The notes below the pieces were generated by a model, which was given only the letters and a program-made list of their open reading frames with translations, made no database searches and was not told where the DNA came from. A DNA stretch of 64,000 bases, taken from contig NZ_CP184830.1 of NCBI RefSeq assembly GCF_049275935.1, positions 4,774,001-4,838,000 on the forward strand, read 5' to 3'. The DNA comes from Endozoicomonas_A sp049275935. Lineage in GTDB: Bacteria > Pseudomonadota > Gammaproteobacteria > Pseudomonadales > Endozoicomonadaceae. A program made the translations under genes and the position numbers. Each line of letters begins with the position of its first letter. Position 1 is the stretch's first letter. This document shows, piece by piece, positions 8,859 through 18,501 of this stretch.

Positions 8859-9635
8859 TTAGCTCAGACTTAGACGAAATAGTGAATTTAATGATTCCAT
8901 ATGTGATTTATCTATATCTGGAGAACCTTGATAGTTTTCTAAACGATTAAGCTCTGATTCAATGAAAGAATTTAATTCTGGAACAGCTGGTGCGTTCTCC
9001 TTTTCAAGACTTCTCTTTTTTCTTTCTAGAAGGTTAGAAATAGCTTTATCCAAGCTTGAACCTTCGGGAATCAGTGTTCGAAGCTTATTAAACTCGATTG
9101 GAGCTGGTTTTTCGTATTTTTCCAGCCACATAATAGACAGCAATGGGCGGAGAACATAAAAATACTTTTTGAGTGGAACTATTTCTTCTTTTAGGTAACC
9201 CCTATAGTTTGTTTTAGCCATGCTCCGATAGTGATAAATTCCTCTCTCTACAGAATAAATGTCATCAAGAAGCTTTCTTGCACCGTCTGCAAATATTTTA
9301 TCATCAAAATAAACGATAGGTGACTGTAACCATTCTACAAACGCGGGGTTAGATTTCCAGTAAAGTTGTAAGGCTTTTCTGATATCCCAGCCATTAATAT
9401 CAATTTCATCTACGATCTCGTATTCAATAACATCACGTTTAAACTCCAAGTCAACTGAGATATACCATTCTGTTGGATGTGCATAAATAAACCTTACGTC
9501 ATAATCGCTATTTTGGGACTCAAAGCCCCAGGCCCTGCTACCGGATTCGACTGCATAAAGTACTCTTACATTGTGTTCTTTTTCTGCGTCCCTGATTCTT
9601 TTCAGGATTTCTTTCTTGATGTTTTCTTTGATCAT
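8859..9635 (-). CDS. RlaP-like nucleotidyltransferase (DNA polymerase beta superfamily)
   Basis: The 258-residue protein has the nucleotidyltransferase core G-S-R-A-W-G (residues 32-37) followed by S-D-Y-D (43-46), the metal-binding pattern of the polymerase beta superfamily. The overall sequence, including W-Y-I-S-V-D and the conserved Y-K/Y-R-G-Y region, is that of PF10127 (RlaP, linked to RNA repair). Substrate is not known from the sequence. It is antisense to the tail operon between tail tube and tape measure, is AT-richer than the neighbouring phage genes, and is probably expressed from its own promoter as a moron. Confidence 0.85.
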   Translation of the reverse strand: MIKENIKKEILKRIRDAEKEHNVRVLYAVESGSRAWGFESQNSDYDVRFIYAHPTEWYISVDLEFKRDVIEYEIVDEIDINGWDIRKALQLYWKSNPAFVEWLQSPIVYFDDKIFADGARKLLDDIYSVERGIYHYRSMAKTNYRGYLKEEIVPLKKYFYVLRPLLSIMWLEKYEKPAPIEFNKLRTLIPEGSSLDKAISNLLERKKRSLEKENAPAVPELNSFIESELNRLENYQGSPDIDKSHMESLNSLFRLSLS

Positions 9636-9751
9636 AATTTAAGTCTGCTAGCAGAAGTTAGAAGTCAAATCAGGAATATCAGATAGTTCATACATACGCA
9701 GTATACCCTCGACATCATAAATTTTCTTTCATCATGCCCATGGAGGGAACT

Positions 9752-12739
9752 ATGTCTTACATCAAGCAGTCAGCTCTGAGGCTGGTACTAAAAGCCAAAG
9801 ACACCCTATCGAAAACCGTCCTCCGGTCTTCCACTTCTCTCGAGTCCTTCCGTAAAGAAGCCCAAACCCTCAAGCAAAAACTCTCTGAGTTGCAGAAACA
9901 GGATCGCCTGCTGTCGTCTTTCCAAAAGCAGGCGGCGGTGGTGCGTGGTGCTGGTATAGCCTTCCGGGAAGCAGAAGCCAGAGTCGAGAAACTGGCCAGA
10001 GAGTTTCAGCAGACTGAGAAGCCTTCCCGATCCCTTCAGCGTTCCCTGGAGTCTGCCCGTAAATCGGTGGTGTCGGCCAGCCGGGCTTACCAGGCTCAGC
10101 GCCAGAAGTTATCTGAGCTGCGCGGCAGTTTGGTGCAGGCGGGTCTTTCGAATCGGAATCTGACTACCCAACAACAGCGTCTGCAAAAGGAACTCAAAGA
10201 AACCGCATCAGCTTTGCAGAAAGTGGATGCCAAAGCTAAGACATCCTCCCGCACCTTCAAACGTTCCGGCATCAGGCAATTATCTCGAGATGCAGATCGC
10301 GCATCAGGCAGTATGGGGCGTTTGTCTCAACGATTGGGAGCTCTGGTGGCAGCCAGTGTGGGTTTGTATAGCGTCAAGCGGGCGATTCAGGGATTGCTGG
10401 GAACCGGGGATCAGTTTGAACGCTTGAGGGTGCAACTCAATGCTGTGATGGGCTCGGTGGCTGAGGGTGAGCGAGCCATTCAGTGGATCAAGCAGTTTAC
10501 CCGTGAAACCCCTTATCAGCTGGAGCAGGTGGCGGAGGCGTTTGTACGACTGAAGGCGTTCGGTCTTGATCCCATGGACGGCAGTATGCAGGCCATGGTT
10601 GATCAGGCTTCCAAGCTGGGTGGTGGCATGGAGCGCCTGAATGGGATTTCTTTGGCGGTTGGGCAGGCCTGGGCCAAGCAGAAGTTGCAGGGCGAAGAGA
10701 TTCTGCAACTGGTCGAGCGAGGCGTACCGGTTTGGGAACTACTGGAAAAAGCCACCGGTAAAAATGTTCAGGAGCTTCAGAAGCTATCTACAGCAGGCAA
10801 ACTGGGTCGGGATACCATTGCCCTGCTGATCGAGGAAATTGGCAAGAGCTCTGCCGGGGCTGCCGCTGAGAATATGTCCCTGCTGTCCGGTTACGTCAGC
10901 AACCTGAAAGACAGCTGGCAGAACTTTCTGGATGAAGTGGCCCAGAGTGGCGCACTGTCTTATGCCAAGGAACAACTTAAAAGCCTTTCGGACCAGATCA
11001 GTATTATGTCTGAAGATGGTCGTCTGTCTCGACTGGCTCAGTCTATCAGTGATGCGTTTGTGCAGATGGGTGAGGCGATCAAGGCTAACTTTACTGGCCT
11101 GACGTTTGAAAGAGTGGTAGCCAGCATTCAGTCTGCCAGCCAGCGTATTGCTTCCACACTGGCCAGTCTCAACAATACCTTTACTCTGACGGGTAATGCT
11201 GTCCAGTTGTTGTTTAATGGCTTTACCCTGGCTGTTAAGTCTTTTGGTCTGGTATTCAGTGAGGTTATCTCTTCAGTTTCCCGGGGGATGGGCAGTCTGT
11301 TGAATGCATTAGGTGCGACAGAGTCGGCCCAAAAACTCCAGTCCTTTAGTGAATCGCTGAAAGCGGTGTCAGCAGGTTTCAGGGAAGCGGTAAAAGAAGA
11401 TGTGCAGGACATTAACCACAGCTGGCAGTCACTGGGTGAGGCTATTATTCAATCCAGTCAAAGTACCCAGCAAGCTATCCGTAATGAAAGCCAGAAAACG
11501 ACAGCGTCCGTTGAGCAAGACGTCGTCAAACTCAACTCGGTCTATGTCCAATCCGGTCAAACCGCCAAGAAAGCCTTCAGCGATGCCGCCGATGCCCTGA
11601 AACAAATCAACGCCGCAGAAACCCGCACAGAGCTGGCTGATCTGGCCGTAAAACTGTCTCAAGCCTTCGCTGACGGTACCCTGACCCAAGAACAATACAA
11701 CGAAGCATTAGCGGCCAGCAGAGAGAAGCTGGCTGAGCTGGAAGACGGTGCCCGGTCTGCAGCAGGGGCTGCCCGGTCATTGGGTGATGCCGTGGATGAG
11801 GCCGGTGATAAACAGGCACAGGGGGCAGAACGTGCATCCGGCACACTCAATGGTTTAGTGGGTTTTTACAACAACATCACCTCCGAGCTCTATGGTTTGA
11901 GCGCCCAGGCAGAAGACACTTTCCTCAACATGCAAGGCGCTACTCAGATCGATACCACTGACACTCTGGGTGAGCTGGGACAGCTGAAAGCGACACTGGC
12001 TGAAACCAAAGAGGAAGTCCAGGCTCTGGCCACTGCCAATGTCGGACTGGATACCACCGGCATCGGACACTGGATGAAGGATACAGCGACCAATGCCGCT
12101 TCAGTAAGAGCTGAATTTTATGAGCAGAAGATCGCCCTGGAAGACCTGGTGCAGAGCTATGAAAACGGCTCTGTGTCGGCCCAACAGATGGCCAGCGATG
12201 GTCAATACCTGGCTGACAAACTGAACCTGCTCGACCAGCAAGACCTGGACCGTTTGAATCAATCCATCGAGCAAGCCAATGACAGTATGCAACGGCTGTC
12301 AGACAGCACCCAAGGCACACTGGACAGCCTTCAGGATGAACTGGATCGCCTTCAGGGTAGGCAGGGCGATATCGAGCAACGTCGCTATGAAGCCCGAAAG
12401 AAAGACCTCGAGCTGGAGCTGGCCACCGCCAAACAGGACGGTGACTTTCAGGCGGTGAGCAACCTGCAAAAGGCGCTCTCGCTCAATCAATCGATCCGGG
12501 CTGAGAAGCAGCGCCAGTATCAGCTTCAGCAACAAGAGAAAGTACAAAAACAAAGGGAGCAGCAAGCTCAACAGGAAAAATCACGTATTCAAACCCAACG
12601 GCAACCCACCCAAAGTAGATCACCAGAGAAAGTCATTCGTCTGGAATACCCGGGAGGTCAGGTGGATGTTGGCGTTAAGCCGGGTGATGAAAGACGACTG
12701 CTGGAAGCTCTGAAAAATGCCGGAATGAGGTCTGCCTGA
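9752..12739 (+). CDS. Tail length tape measure protein
   Basis: Starting at the ATG after GGAGGGA, this is a 995-residue tape measure that sets tail length and enters the host envelope at DNA injection. Long coiled coils occupy about residues 20-175 and the last 150 residues. The tape-measure N-terminal domain lies at about 190-380 and includes T-P-Y-Q-L-E-Q-V-A-E-A-F-V-R-L-K. Hydrophobic stretches in the middle fit membrane interaction. An upstream in-frame ATG at 9734 would add six residues but lacks a ribosome site. It overlaps the next gene by one base. Confidence 0.93.
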   Translation: MSYIKQSALRLVLKAKDTLSKTVLRSSTSLESFRKEAQTLKQKLSELQKQDRLLSSFQKQAAVVRGAGIAFREAEARVEKLAREFQQTEKPSRSLQRSLESARKSVVSASRAYQAQRQKLSELRGSLVQAGLSNRNLTTQQQRLQKELKETASALQKVDAKAKTSSRTFKRSGIRQLSRDADRASGSMGRLSQRLGALVAASVGLYSVKRAIQGLLGTGDQFERLRVQLNAVMGSVAEGERAIQWIKQFTRETPYQLEQVAEAFVRLKAFGLDPMDGSMQAMVDQASKLGGGMERLNGISLAVGQAWAKQKLQGEEILQLVERGVPVWELLEKATGKNVQELQKLSTAGKLGRDTIALLIEEIGKSSAGAAAENMSLLSGYVSNLKDSWQNFLDEVAQSGALSYAKEQLKSLSDQISIMSEDGRLSRLAQSISDAFVQMGEAIKANFTGLTFERVVASIQSASQRIASTLASLNNTFTLTGNAVQLLFNGFTLAVKSFGLVFSEVISSVSRGMGSLLNALGATESAQKLQSFSESLKAVSAGFREAVKEDVQDINHSWQSLGEAIIQSSQSTQQAIRNESQKTTASVEQDVVKLNSVYVQSGQTAKKAFSDAADALKQINAAETRTELADLAVKLSQAFADGTLTQEQYNEALAASREKLAELEDGARSAAGAARSLGDAVDEAGDKQAQGAERASGTLNGLVGFYNNITSELYGLSAQAEDTFLNMQGATQIDTTDTLGELGQLKATLAETKEEVQALATANVGLDTTGIGHWMKDTATNAASVRAEFYEQKIALEDLVQSYENGSVSAQQMASDGQYLADKLNLLDQQDLDRLNQSIEQANDSMQRLSDSTQGTLDSLQDELDRLQGRQGDIEQRRYEARKKDLELELATAKQDGDFQAVSNLQKALSLNQSIRAEKQRQYQLQQQEKVQKQREQQAQQEKSRIQTQRQPTQSRSPEKVIRLEYPGGQVDVGVKPGDERRLLEALKNAGMRSA

Positions 12740-13128
12740 TGACACTGGATACCATCACACTGCCTGACGATTTGTTATGGATTAATGAGTTCGACTGGAA
12801 CCCTGTGGAGCAGAGCCAGGATCGCAGCCTGACCGGAGGCTTGCTGGTTCAGGAGCAGTCAAAACAATCGGGTAGACCCATAGAGTTATCGGGAGGTTTG
12901 GACGCCGGTTGGGTAGATCGTTCAACAGTCGTTGAACTGCAGTCTCTCAGTGAATTAGCCAATAAAAGCATGCTTCTGAAACTTCCTGATGGGCGTCAAT
13001 TTACTGTCATTTTTGACCGAACTAACGGTAGCCCAATTGAAGCAAGGCAGGTTCTACCTTCTGCATATCCTGATGACCATCATTTTTATCAGCTCTCTCT
13101 TCGATTATTGGTAGTTCAAGGCACATGA
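12739..13128 (+). CDS. Phage minor tail protein
   Basis: The 129-residue protein directly follows the tape measure, the place of gpM in lambda. It is beta-rich, with D-L-L-W-I-N-E-F-D-W-N-P near the start and L-S-G-G-L-D-A-G-W. Comparable small proteins after tape measures form part of the distal tail. I assign it by position and composition only. Confidence 0.65.
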   Translation: MTLDTITLPDDLLWINEFDWNPVEQSQDRSLTGGLLVQEQSKQSGRPIELSGGLDAGWVDRSTVVELQSLSELANKSMLLKLPDGRQFTVIFDRTNGSPIEARQVLPSAYPDDHHFYQLSLRLLVVQGT

Positions 13129-13183
13129 AATGGTTATCTCAACAACTATACTGTCAGGACTAGCAGAACAAGGAAGTCAGCTG

Positions 13184-13663
13184 ATGAATATAAGGAAAAC
13201 AGAGGGAAAGTCGGTTACATTTTCTGAACCCGAGAAGTCTGAAGCGCCCGAAAATGATGCTTCTTGGGAATCTCGAAAAGTTGAAAAAGCCTGCAAAAGA
13301 AAACCAGAAGAAACCAAACAAGAAGCTCCAGAGTCCAAAAAGAGTAACTTGCAGCCAACTGCAACATCTGTTTCAGATAAATCGTTGTTGGAAAGAGAAC
13401 TGGAAGAAATCAACACTGCTTTAGCAGAGGCAAGGTTAAATCCTAATTCGGATGCAGACGAAGAAAGGGCTCGAAAGGATAAGGTTTGGTACACTTCAAT
13501 TGTTAATCGGATGAAAGGTAAAGGGCTTTCTCTGGACTATTTATCCAATAAAAACTCAGAAGAAGTGATGGCATTTTTGCTTGAAAATAAAGTTATTACG
13601 CAGAGTACGTCCATGCGTATAAGAATGCAGGGAGTAGACTTGGAAGGGTCTCCGTACTGGTAA
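13184..13663 (+). CDS. Charged accessory protein (moron-like), function unknown
   Basis: The likely product has 159 residues from the ATG at 13184, chosen for its AAGGAA ribosome site; an in-frame ATG at 13130 lacks one. The first half is disordered and rich in Lys, Glu and Ser. A coiled coil (L-L-E-R-E-L-E-E-I-N) and a small helical C-terminal domain follow. The gene is AT-rich compared with its neighbours and is followed by a strong terminator, so it looks inserted into the tail operon. No homologue is recognised. Confidence 0.6.
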   Translation: MNIRKTEGKSVTFSEPEKSEAPENDASWESRKVEKACKRKPEETKQEAPESKKSNLQPTATSVSDKSLLERELEEINTALAEARLNPNSDADEERARKDKVWYTSIVNRMKGKGLSLDYLSNKNSEEVMAFLLENKVITQSTSMRIRMQGVDLEGSPYW

Positions 13664-13693
13664 TTGAATTCTTATTTAATCCTTCTCCAGCAT

Positions 13694-13722
13694 AAAAACC
13701 ACTCATTAGGGTGGTTTTTTTT
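13694..13722 (+). terminator. Rho-independent terminator after the accessory gene
   Basis: The inverted repeat AAACCAC ... GTGGTTT with an 8-base loop is followed by a run of T. It separates the accessory gene from the large tail gene at 13745. Confidence 0.85.
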
Positions 13723-13744
13723 CGTCTAAAGAAAAGGAATTTCT

Positions 13745-16700
13745 ATGCCCATTAACAACGATGATGTGAAACTCTTTGAAAGCCAGCGTCTCAGTGACGA
13801 GGAGGACGGCGGTGGCCGGGCCACTGGCACTGTGGTGATCGACGGTAATGTGAATAACCTCTTTCAGGACATCTCCCGGATTGACCGTACCATCGGCGAT
13901 GTCGCCCTGCGTAAAGCCTACATCGGCATCAGCACCAACAACAACGACGCCTATCTCGGCAGCCATATCATCCTCACCGATGCACCGGATGACGACAATG
14001 TCAGTGTGCTGCTGTTCAACACCGACAGCCAGACCGATGAGCGCAATGCCGCCCGGGATCGGATCGAAGCCTATGTGGTGCCGGGCACATCAGCCAGCTT
14101 TGAACTGCTGGGTGATCAGCTGGTAGGCCAGCGCAGCATTGTCGGCATTCAGCGAGAAGAGAAAGCCCTGCCGGAAATTGGTGAAGTTTATCGACTGTAC
14201 AACAGTGACAGTAAAAAAGAGCAGTACGTCCGCATCACCAAAGTGGAGCACCGCATCGAAACCTTCACCTATGCCTACAGCGCAGGCAGCTATGTCGACT
14301 TTGAGCGTCGGCGGCTGGATATGGAAATCAGTGCAGCCCTGATTGATCGCTTTGCCGGTGGCACTGCGACACCTGCGGGGACCGTCATGCCAGTGGATGG
14401 GCAAGGAGCCAGCGAAGCGAAAACCTCAGTGCAGTCGACACAGATTGCAGACACTTCTCGCTACTACGGCATCCAACCAACCAAAGCAGCCATTACCCAG
14501 GGCGATCTGACTCTGAAGGTCAACAGCGTTTATTCGCCTCTGGTGCCCAGCGCCCGGGTTGAAAGTCCGGTGGTCGATCAATACGGGGGCTACACCGATA
14601 AAAGGATGGTGGCCACCTCCTCCAGCCAGCGCAATGTCAGCCTTTCTTTTGTTCACCTGTCCGGCAACCAGAGTCGTGCCTTTTTACAGACCGGAGCCTT
14701 ACCCGGAACCGTGACGCTGTCGTTAGAAGGCGGCACCTTTGAAGACGACAAAACCGGCCAGCTGGTACACAAAAGCGGGGCCAATAACTACAGCAACCTG
14801 ACCATTGACTATGAAAGTGGTGAGCTGAACGTCTGGCGCAACAGCAGTTACTATACCAGTACGGCCACCGCACTATACCAGCCTGCCACTGGCATCACCG
14901 GAGCCGCCATCAGTGGCACCCTGGACATCACCTCCCAGAACCGGGGCTTCAACTACACCTTCAACTTTGCCGAGGCCAAGCCCAAGCCTGGCACCCTGGT
15001 GGTCAGCTATATCTCTCTGGGCAAGTGGCAAGACCTGAGCGATCCGGGCAATGGTCTGCTGGCTGGATCAGGCTCGGGCACTATGGACTTTAGCACTGGC
15101 AGCGTGGCCGTGACTCTGGATGGTTTGCCCGATCCTGACAGCAAGCTGGTGTTCAGTTATATCGCCCAGGCGGATGATGAAATCACCCTGCGAACCGGCT
15201 CGGTGGCGGTGGATAAGTTTTCGTTTCGGCACACCACTGCGAAGCCAGGTATCAAGCCAGGCAGTGTCGTCATCACCTATCTGGCCAGTGAGCAAACCAA
15301 GACCCTGACCGATCAGGGTAACGGACTGTTGACGGGCGATGGATCAGGCAGTATCTACTACGCCTCGGGTGAGCTGGGCTTTGTGTTGAATGCCTTGCCA
15401 GACCAGGGCACCGAGATCGAGATTCAGTACGAAGAAGGCGCAGTGGCCGGTGGTATTGTGGATGTGGCAGTAGATGGTTCAGGTTTAATAACCGGCACCA
15501 TTGCCGGTGCGCCTCTCTTGCCAGGCTCCGTTCAGGTTCAGTTTTCGGTGGATCGACAAAGCAATGTGCCACAACATGCCAGCAGTCGCAGCAGTGACTA
15601 CACCACTTACCAGACCACGTCTCAGCGATTTAAAAGTTACACTGACGATGGTAGCGGTAACTGGCGTGATATTGCCGGTACGATTGATTACCAGACCGGT
15701 GACTTCACTCTTCAGGCGACAGAGAACTACAGCTACCCAGAATACACACTCAGAAAAGAGGTCTACAAATACCGACTGAGTTACACCAACACCACCAAGA
15801 CCGAAGTCTTCACAGGCAACACAGTGACCAGCAAGGCGCAAAGCAACAGCCTTAGCCACCAGGCGAATACCGATACCCTGAGTGCGCCAGAGCTGACTAT
15901 CGACCTGCTGCCACTGATTGAAGATCCACTGCTGCCCGGCAGTGTCATTCTGGAGTGGAATGGCGAGCTTTACTTTGACCGAGACGGTGCGCTGTACAAA
16001 AACGTCAGCAGTCAGACGAATGCCGGATCATCGGTAGGCACCCTTGATTACACCGGAGGCGTGGCGACACTGGCCGTTTATCCCTCGGGTACCTTTAACA
16101 CAGCAACAGTACAGGCAGCTGCCACCATCTCCGGTGGCTTTAAAGTCGATGCGGTAGCCTTTAGAACACCAGGTGCACCCATCCGGACCGGAAGCCTTCA
16201 GCTCACCGCAGTGCGGGTGGATAATGCCGAGATCATCACCGCCACCGCAGACTTCAATGGCGACATTAACACGCCAGAGGTTCAGGGCTCCATGGATGCC
16301 ACCACCGGCTGGTGTGAGCTGACCTTCACAAACGGCACCCATCCTATCTATGTCATCCCTCAAAGTGTGCGCTACAACTGCATAGTGGAAACCAGCCTGC
16401 CACTGGATGCCGAGCTGATCGGTCTGGACCCGGTACGTCTGCCACCCGATGGCCAGGTGCCGATTTATCGGCCGGGGGATATTGTGGTCATCAGTCATAG
16501 CCAAAACACCGATGCAGGCACACCCACAGCGGGCCAACTGGTCACCCTGAACCGTGATCATCAGGCAGAAATCACTGTGGAGGACAGTCAGGGCCAAGCC
16601 CTCGATCCAGCCCAATACACGACGGATCGTGAAGCAGGCACCGTCACCTTTGCCGATCCACTCCTGCTACAAGATGCAGAGAGCAACAGTTTGACAGCGC

Positions 16701-17293
16701 CGTTTACCATCAAGGATCGGGTCGAGCATATGAGCGTGGCCAGCGACGTGCAGATTAATGGCGAGATCACCATCATCGCTCCGGTGCCCTGGAACTTACC
16801 AGCCAATGAAACACAGGTCAGCAGCGCCGTGGTTTATGGTGACCTGCAAGCCAGGGTTCACAACTTCTTCAGTCAGAAAGTCTGGGACGGTGGCGATCCC
16901 AACTGGACCGATGAGCGCATCGGCGATAACACCACTGCCCAGTACAACACCATTAACTATCCATTGGTGGTGACCAACAAGGGAGCCATCTTCGGCAAGT
17001 GGGCGATTATTTTCACGTCCGGCTCCGCCTTCCAGATTGTGGAAGAGAAGCTCGGGATTATTGATACGGCCACTACTGCCGCTGATGCAGCGCCGATTAA
17101 TCCGGAAACTGGTACACCTTACTTCACCATCAAAGCTGAGGGTTGGGGAACCGGATGGGCTGTGGGCAATGTTATTCGTTTTGATACAGACGGCTGTCTG
17201 GCTCCGGTGTGGATTTGTCGAACTGTGCTGGCTGGACAGGGCACAGAAACCAGTGACCAGTTCACATTACAGATTCGGGGGGATGCTGACTGA
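13745..17293 (+). CDS. Large tail-tip or fibre protein with repeated beta domains
   Basis: This 1182-residue protein follows the tape-measure region, where central tail-tip proteins lie. It is almost wholly beta-rich. At least two related segments of about 60-70 residues stand out near residues 417-480 and 502-565. Each opens with K-P-G-(T/S)-(L/V)-V and contains a G-N-G-L-L-x-G-x-G-S-G turn and a D-P/D-Q loop; looser relatives follow near 595 and 730. Such repeats are typical of virion fibre modules. It overlaps the next gene by one base. Tail-tip function is inferred from size, order and repeats. Confidence 0.7.
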   Translation: MPINNDDVKLFESQRLSDEEDGGGRATGTVVIDGNVNNLFQDISRIDRTIGDVALRKAYIGISTNNNDAYLGSHIILTDAPDDDNVSVLLFNTDSQTDERNAARDRIEAYVVPGTSASFELLGDQLVGQRSIVGIQREEKALPEIGEVYRLYNSDSKKEQYVRITKVEHRIETFTYAYSAGSYVDFERRRLDMEISAALIDRFAGGTATPAGTVMPVDGQGASEAKTSVQSTQIADTSRYYGIQPTKAAITQGDLTLKVNSVYSPLVPSARVESPVVDQYGGYTDKRMVATSSSQRNVSLSFVHLSGNQSRAFLQTGALPGTVTLSLEGGTFEDDKTGQLVHKSGANNYSNLTIDYESGELNVWRNSSYYTSTATALYQPATGITGAAISGTLDITSQNRGFNYTFNFAEAKPKPGTLVVSYISLGKWQDLSDPGNGLLAGSGSGTMDFSTGSVAVTLDGLPDPDSKLVFSYIAQADDEITLRTGSVAVDKFSFRHTTAKPGIKPGSVVITYLASEQTKTLTDQGNGLLTGDGSGSIYYASGELGFVLNALPDQGTEIEIQYEEGAVAGGIVDVAVDGSGLITGTIAGAPLLPGSVQVQFSVDRQSNVPQHASSRSSDYTTYQTTSQRFKSYTDDGSGNWRDIAGTIDYQTGDFTLQATENYSYPEYTLRKEVYKYRLSYTNTTKTEVFTGNTVTSKAQSNSLSHQANTDTLSAPELTIDLLPLIEDPLLPGSVILEWNGELYFDRDGALYKNVSSQTNAGSSVGTLDYTGGVATLAVYPSGTFNTATVQAAATISGGFKVDAVAFRTPGAPIRTGSLQLTAVRVDNAEIITATADFNGDINTPEVQGSMDATTGWCELTFTNGTHPIYVIPQSVRYNCIVETSLPLDAELIGLDPVRLPPDGQVPIYRPGDIVVISHSQNTDAGTPTAGQLVTLNRDHQAEITVEDSQGQALDPAQYTTDREAGTVTFADPLLLQDAESNSLTAPFTIKDRVEHMSVASDVQINGEITIIAPVPWNLPANETQVSSAVVYGDLQARVHNFFSQKVWDGGDPNWTDERIGDNTTAQYNTINYPLVVTNKGAIFGKWAIIFTSGSAFQIVEEKLGIIDTATTAADAAPINPETGTPYFTIKAEGWGTGWAVGNVIRFDTDGCLAPVWICRTVLAGQGTETSDQFTLQIRGDAD

Positions 17294-18501
17294 TGGCAGG
17301 GATATGGTTTTCTGAAGAGAACGCACAGGGAAGGTTGGAGAGTCCTGCAACAAACGGCTGGAATGACAGTACCGGATTTTATCCAGGCAGAGAAATGTGC
17401 TTTCATGCACTGATACAAGTCAGTGCCAGTCAAGCAGATCAATACGTCCCACTTTTCAGAGTTTATTCGGACTCGAGTAGTGCAACGGGCACCGGTTACC
17501 AGACCCTGATCTGGATAGACAGTGGATCAGTAAAAGTCACTTGCTATAACAACGGTGGGCTTTCCTATCGAGGGTATTCTGAAGGCAGTGTTCCCTTTGA
17601 TGAACTCTTTGAAGTGGTTGTGACAGTGAGTCCTTCGCAAAATACCGCATCGAATAGAGTTAGAATTTTTATCAACGGAACTAGCCAAAACATTCTGTCC
17701 TTATATGCCAATACCAAAGCTAATACTTTTTCAGCCTACACCAGAGCTATTTTGGGAAATGATGGTGCCCAGTTGGGCAGTGCAAAAGCATTGTTCATAG
17801 CAAGTGCAACATTGACCAATGGCTACAACAACTCATCCACACCCGTCACTTCTTCCTCCAGTGATTATGTAACTGTTTGGCATTGGGACTTTGAAGACAG
17901 TGGCAACCCACTGAAAATCATCACCAGCCGTAACAATATTGCCTCAGAACTGCAGTGGACTAACACTGACGACACCACTGTCGTTTGGAGCGACACCAAC
18001 GGTCCACCTTCTTCAGGCAATGGTGGCGGCATCATCATCCCGGGAAACGGCAACACCACCCGCATCCAGGGCACCGTCATGGAAGACGATCTGCCCGTGG
18101 CTCGCCGGGTCTTTGCCATCACTCAGGCACAACTGGAAGTCGATGGCAGCCAGGAAACAAAACATGCGGTTCTGAACAGTGTGCTCAGCGACAGCAACAG
18201 TGGCAGTTACTCCCTGGACACCAGCCCCTATGAAGGAGCCGTGATTGTGGTGGCCATGGATGACTATGGCGAAGTCTGGCTGGCCAACAGCACCTATGAT
18301 GTGGGCAATGTAATCCGTCCGGCCAGCTTCCAGGGCTACGTTTATATCTGCACTGTGGCTGGTACAGGTGATGGTACCGAACCCACCTGGTGGTTTGACG
18401 ACAGTGTTCAGGCTATCGGCACAGCTCAGTTCAAAGCCAAGCCCTACACTCGGCCTCTGGCCCATGGCCCGGTGACACCCGAGATCGTACCGGAGAGTTA
18501 A
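17293..18501 (+). CDS. Tail protein with lectin-like N-terminal domain
   Basis: The 402-residue protein has an N-terminal half (about 1-210) with the strand pattern of concanavalin A/LamG-like jelly rolls, including V-R-I-F-I-N-G-T and a closing W-H-W-D-F-E-D-S-G. A Gly/Asn linker at about 235-255 (G-N-G-G-G-I-I-I-P-G-N-G-N) leads into a second beta domain. A receptor-binding role is likely but inferred. It is chained by one-base overlap to the gene before and abuts the gene after. Confidence 0.6.
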   Translation: MAGIWFSEENAQGRLESPATNGWNDSTGFYPGREMCFHALIQVSASQADQYVPLFRVYSDSSSATGTGYQTLIWIDSGSVKVTCYNNGGLSYRGYSEGSVPFDELFEVVVTVSPSQNTASNRVRIFINGTSQNILSLYANTKANTFSAYTRAILGNDGAQLGSAKALFIASATLTNGYNNSSTPVTSSSSDYVTVWHWDFEDSGNPLKIITSRNNIASELQWTNTDDTTVVWSDTNGPPSSGNGGGIIIPGNGNTTRIQGTVMEDDLPVARRVFAITQAQLEVDGSQETKHAVLNSVLSDSNSGSYSLDTSPYEGAVIVVAMDDYGEVWLANSTYDVGNVIRPASFQGYVYICTVAGTGDGTEPTWWFDDSVQAIGTAQFKAKPYTRPLAHGPVTPEIVPES

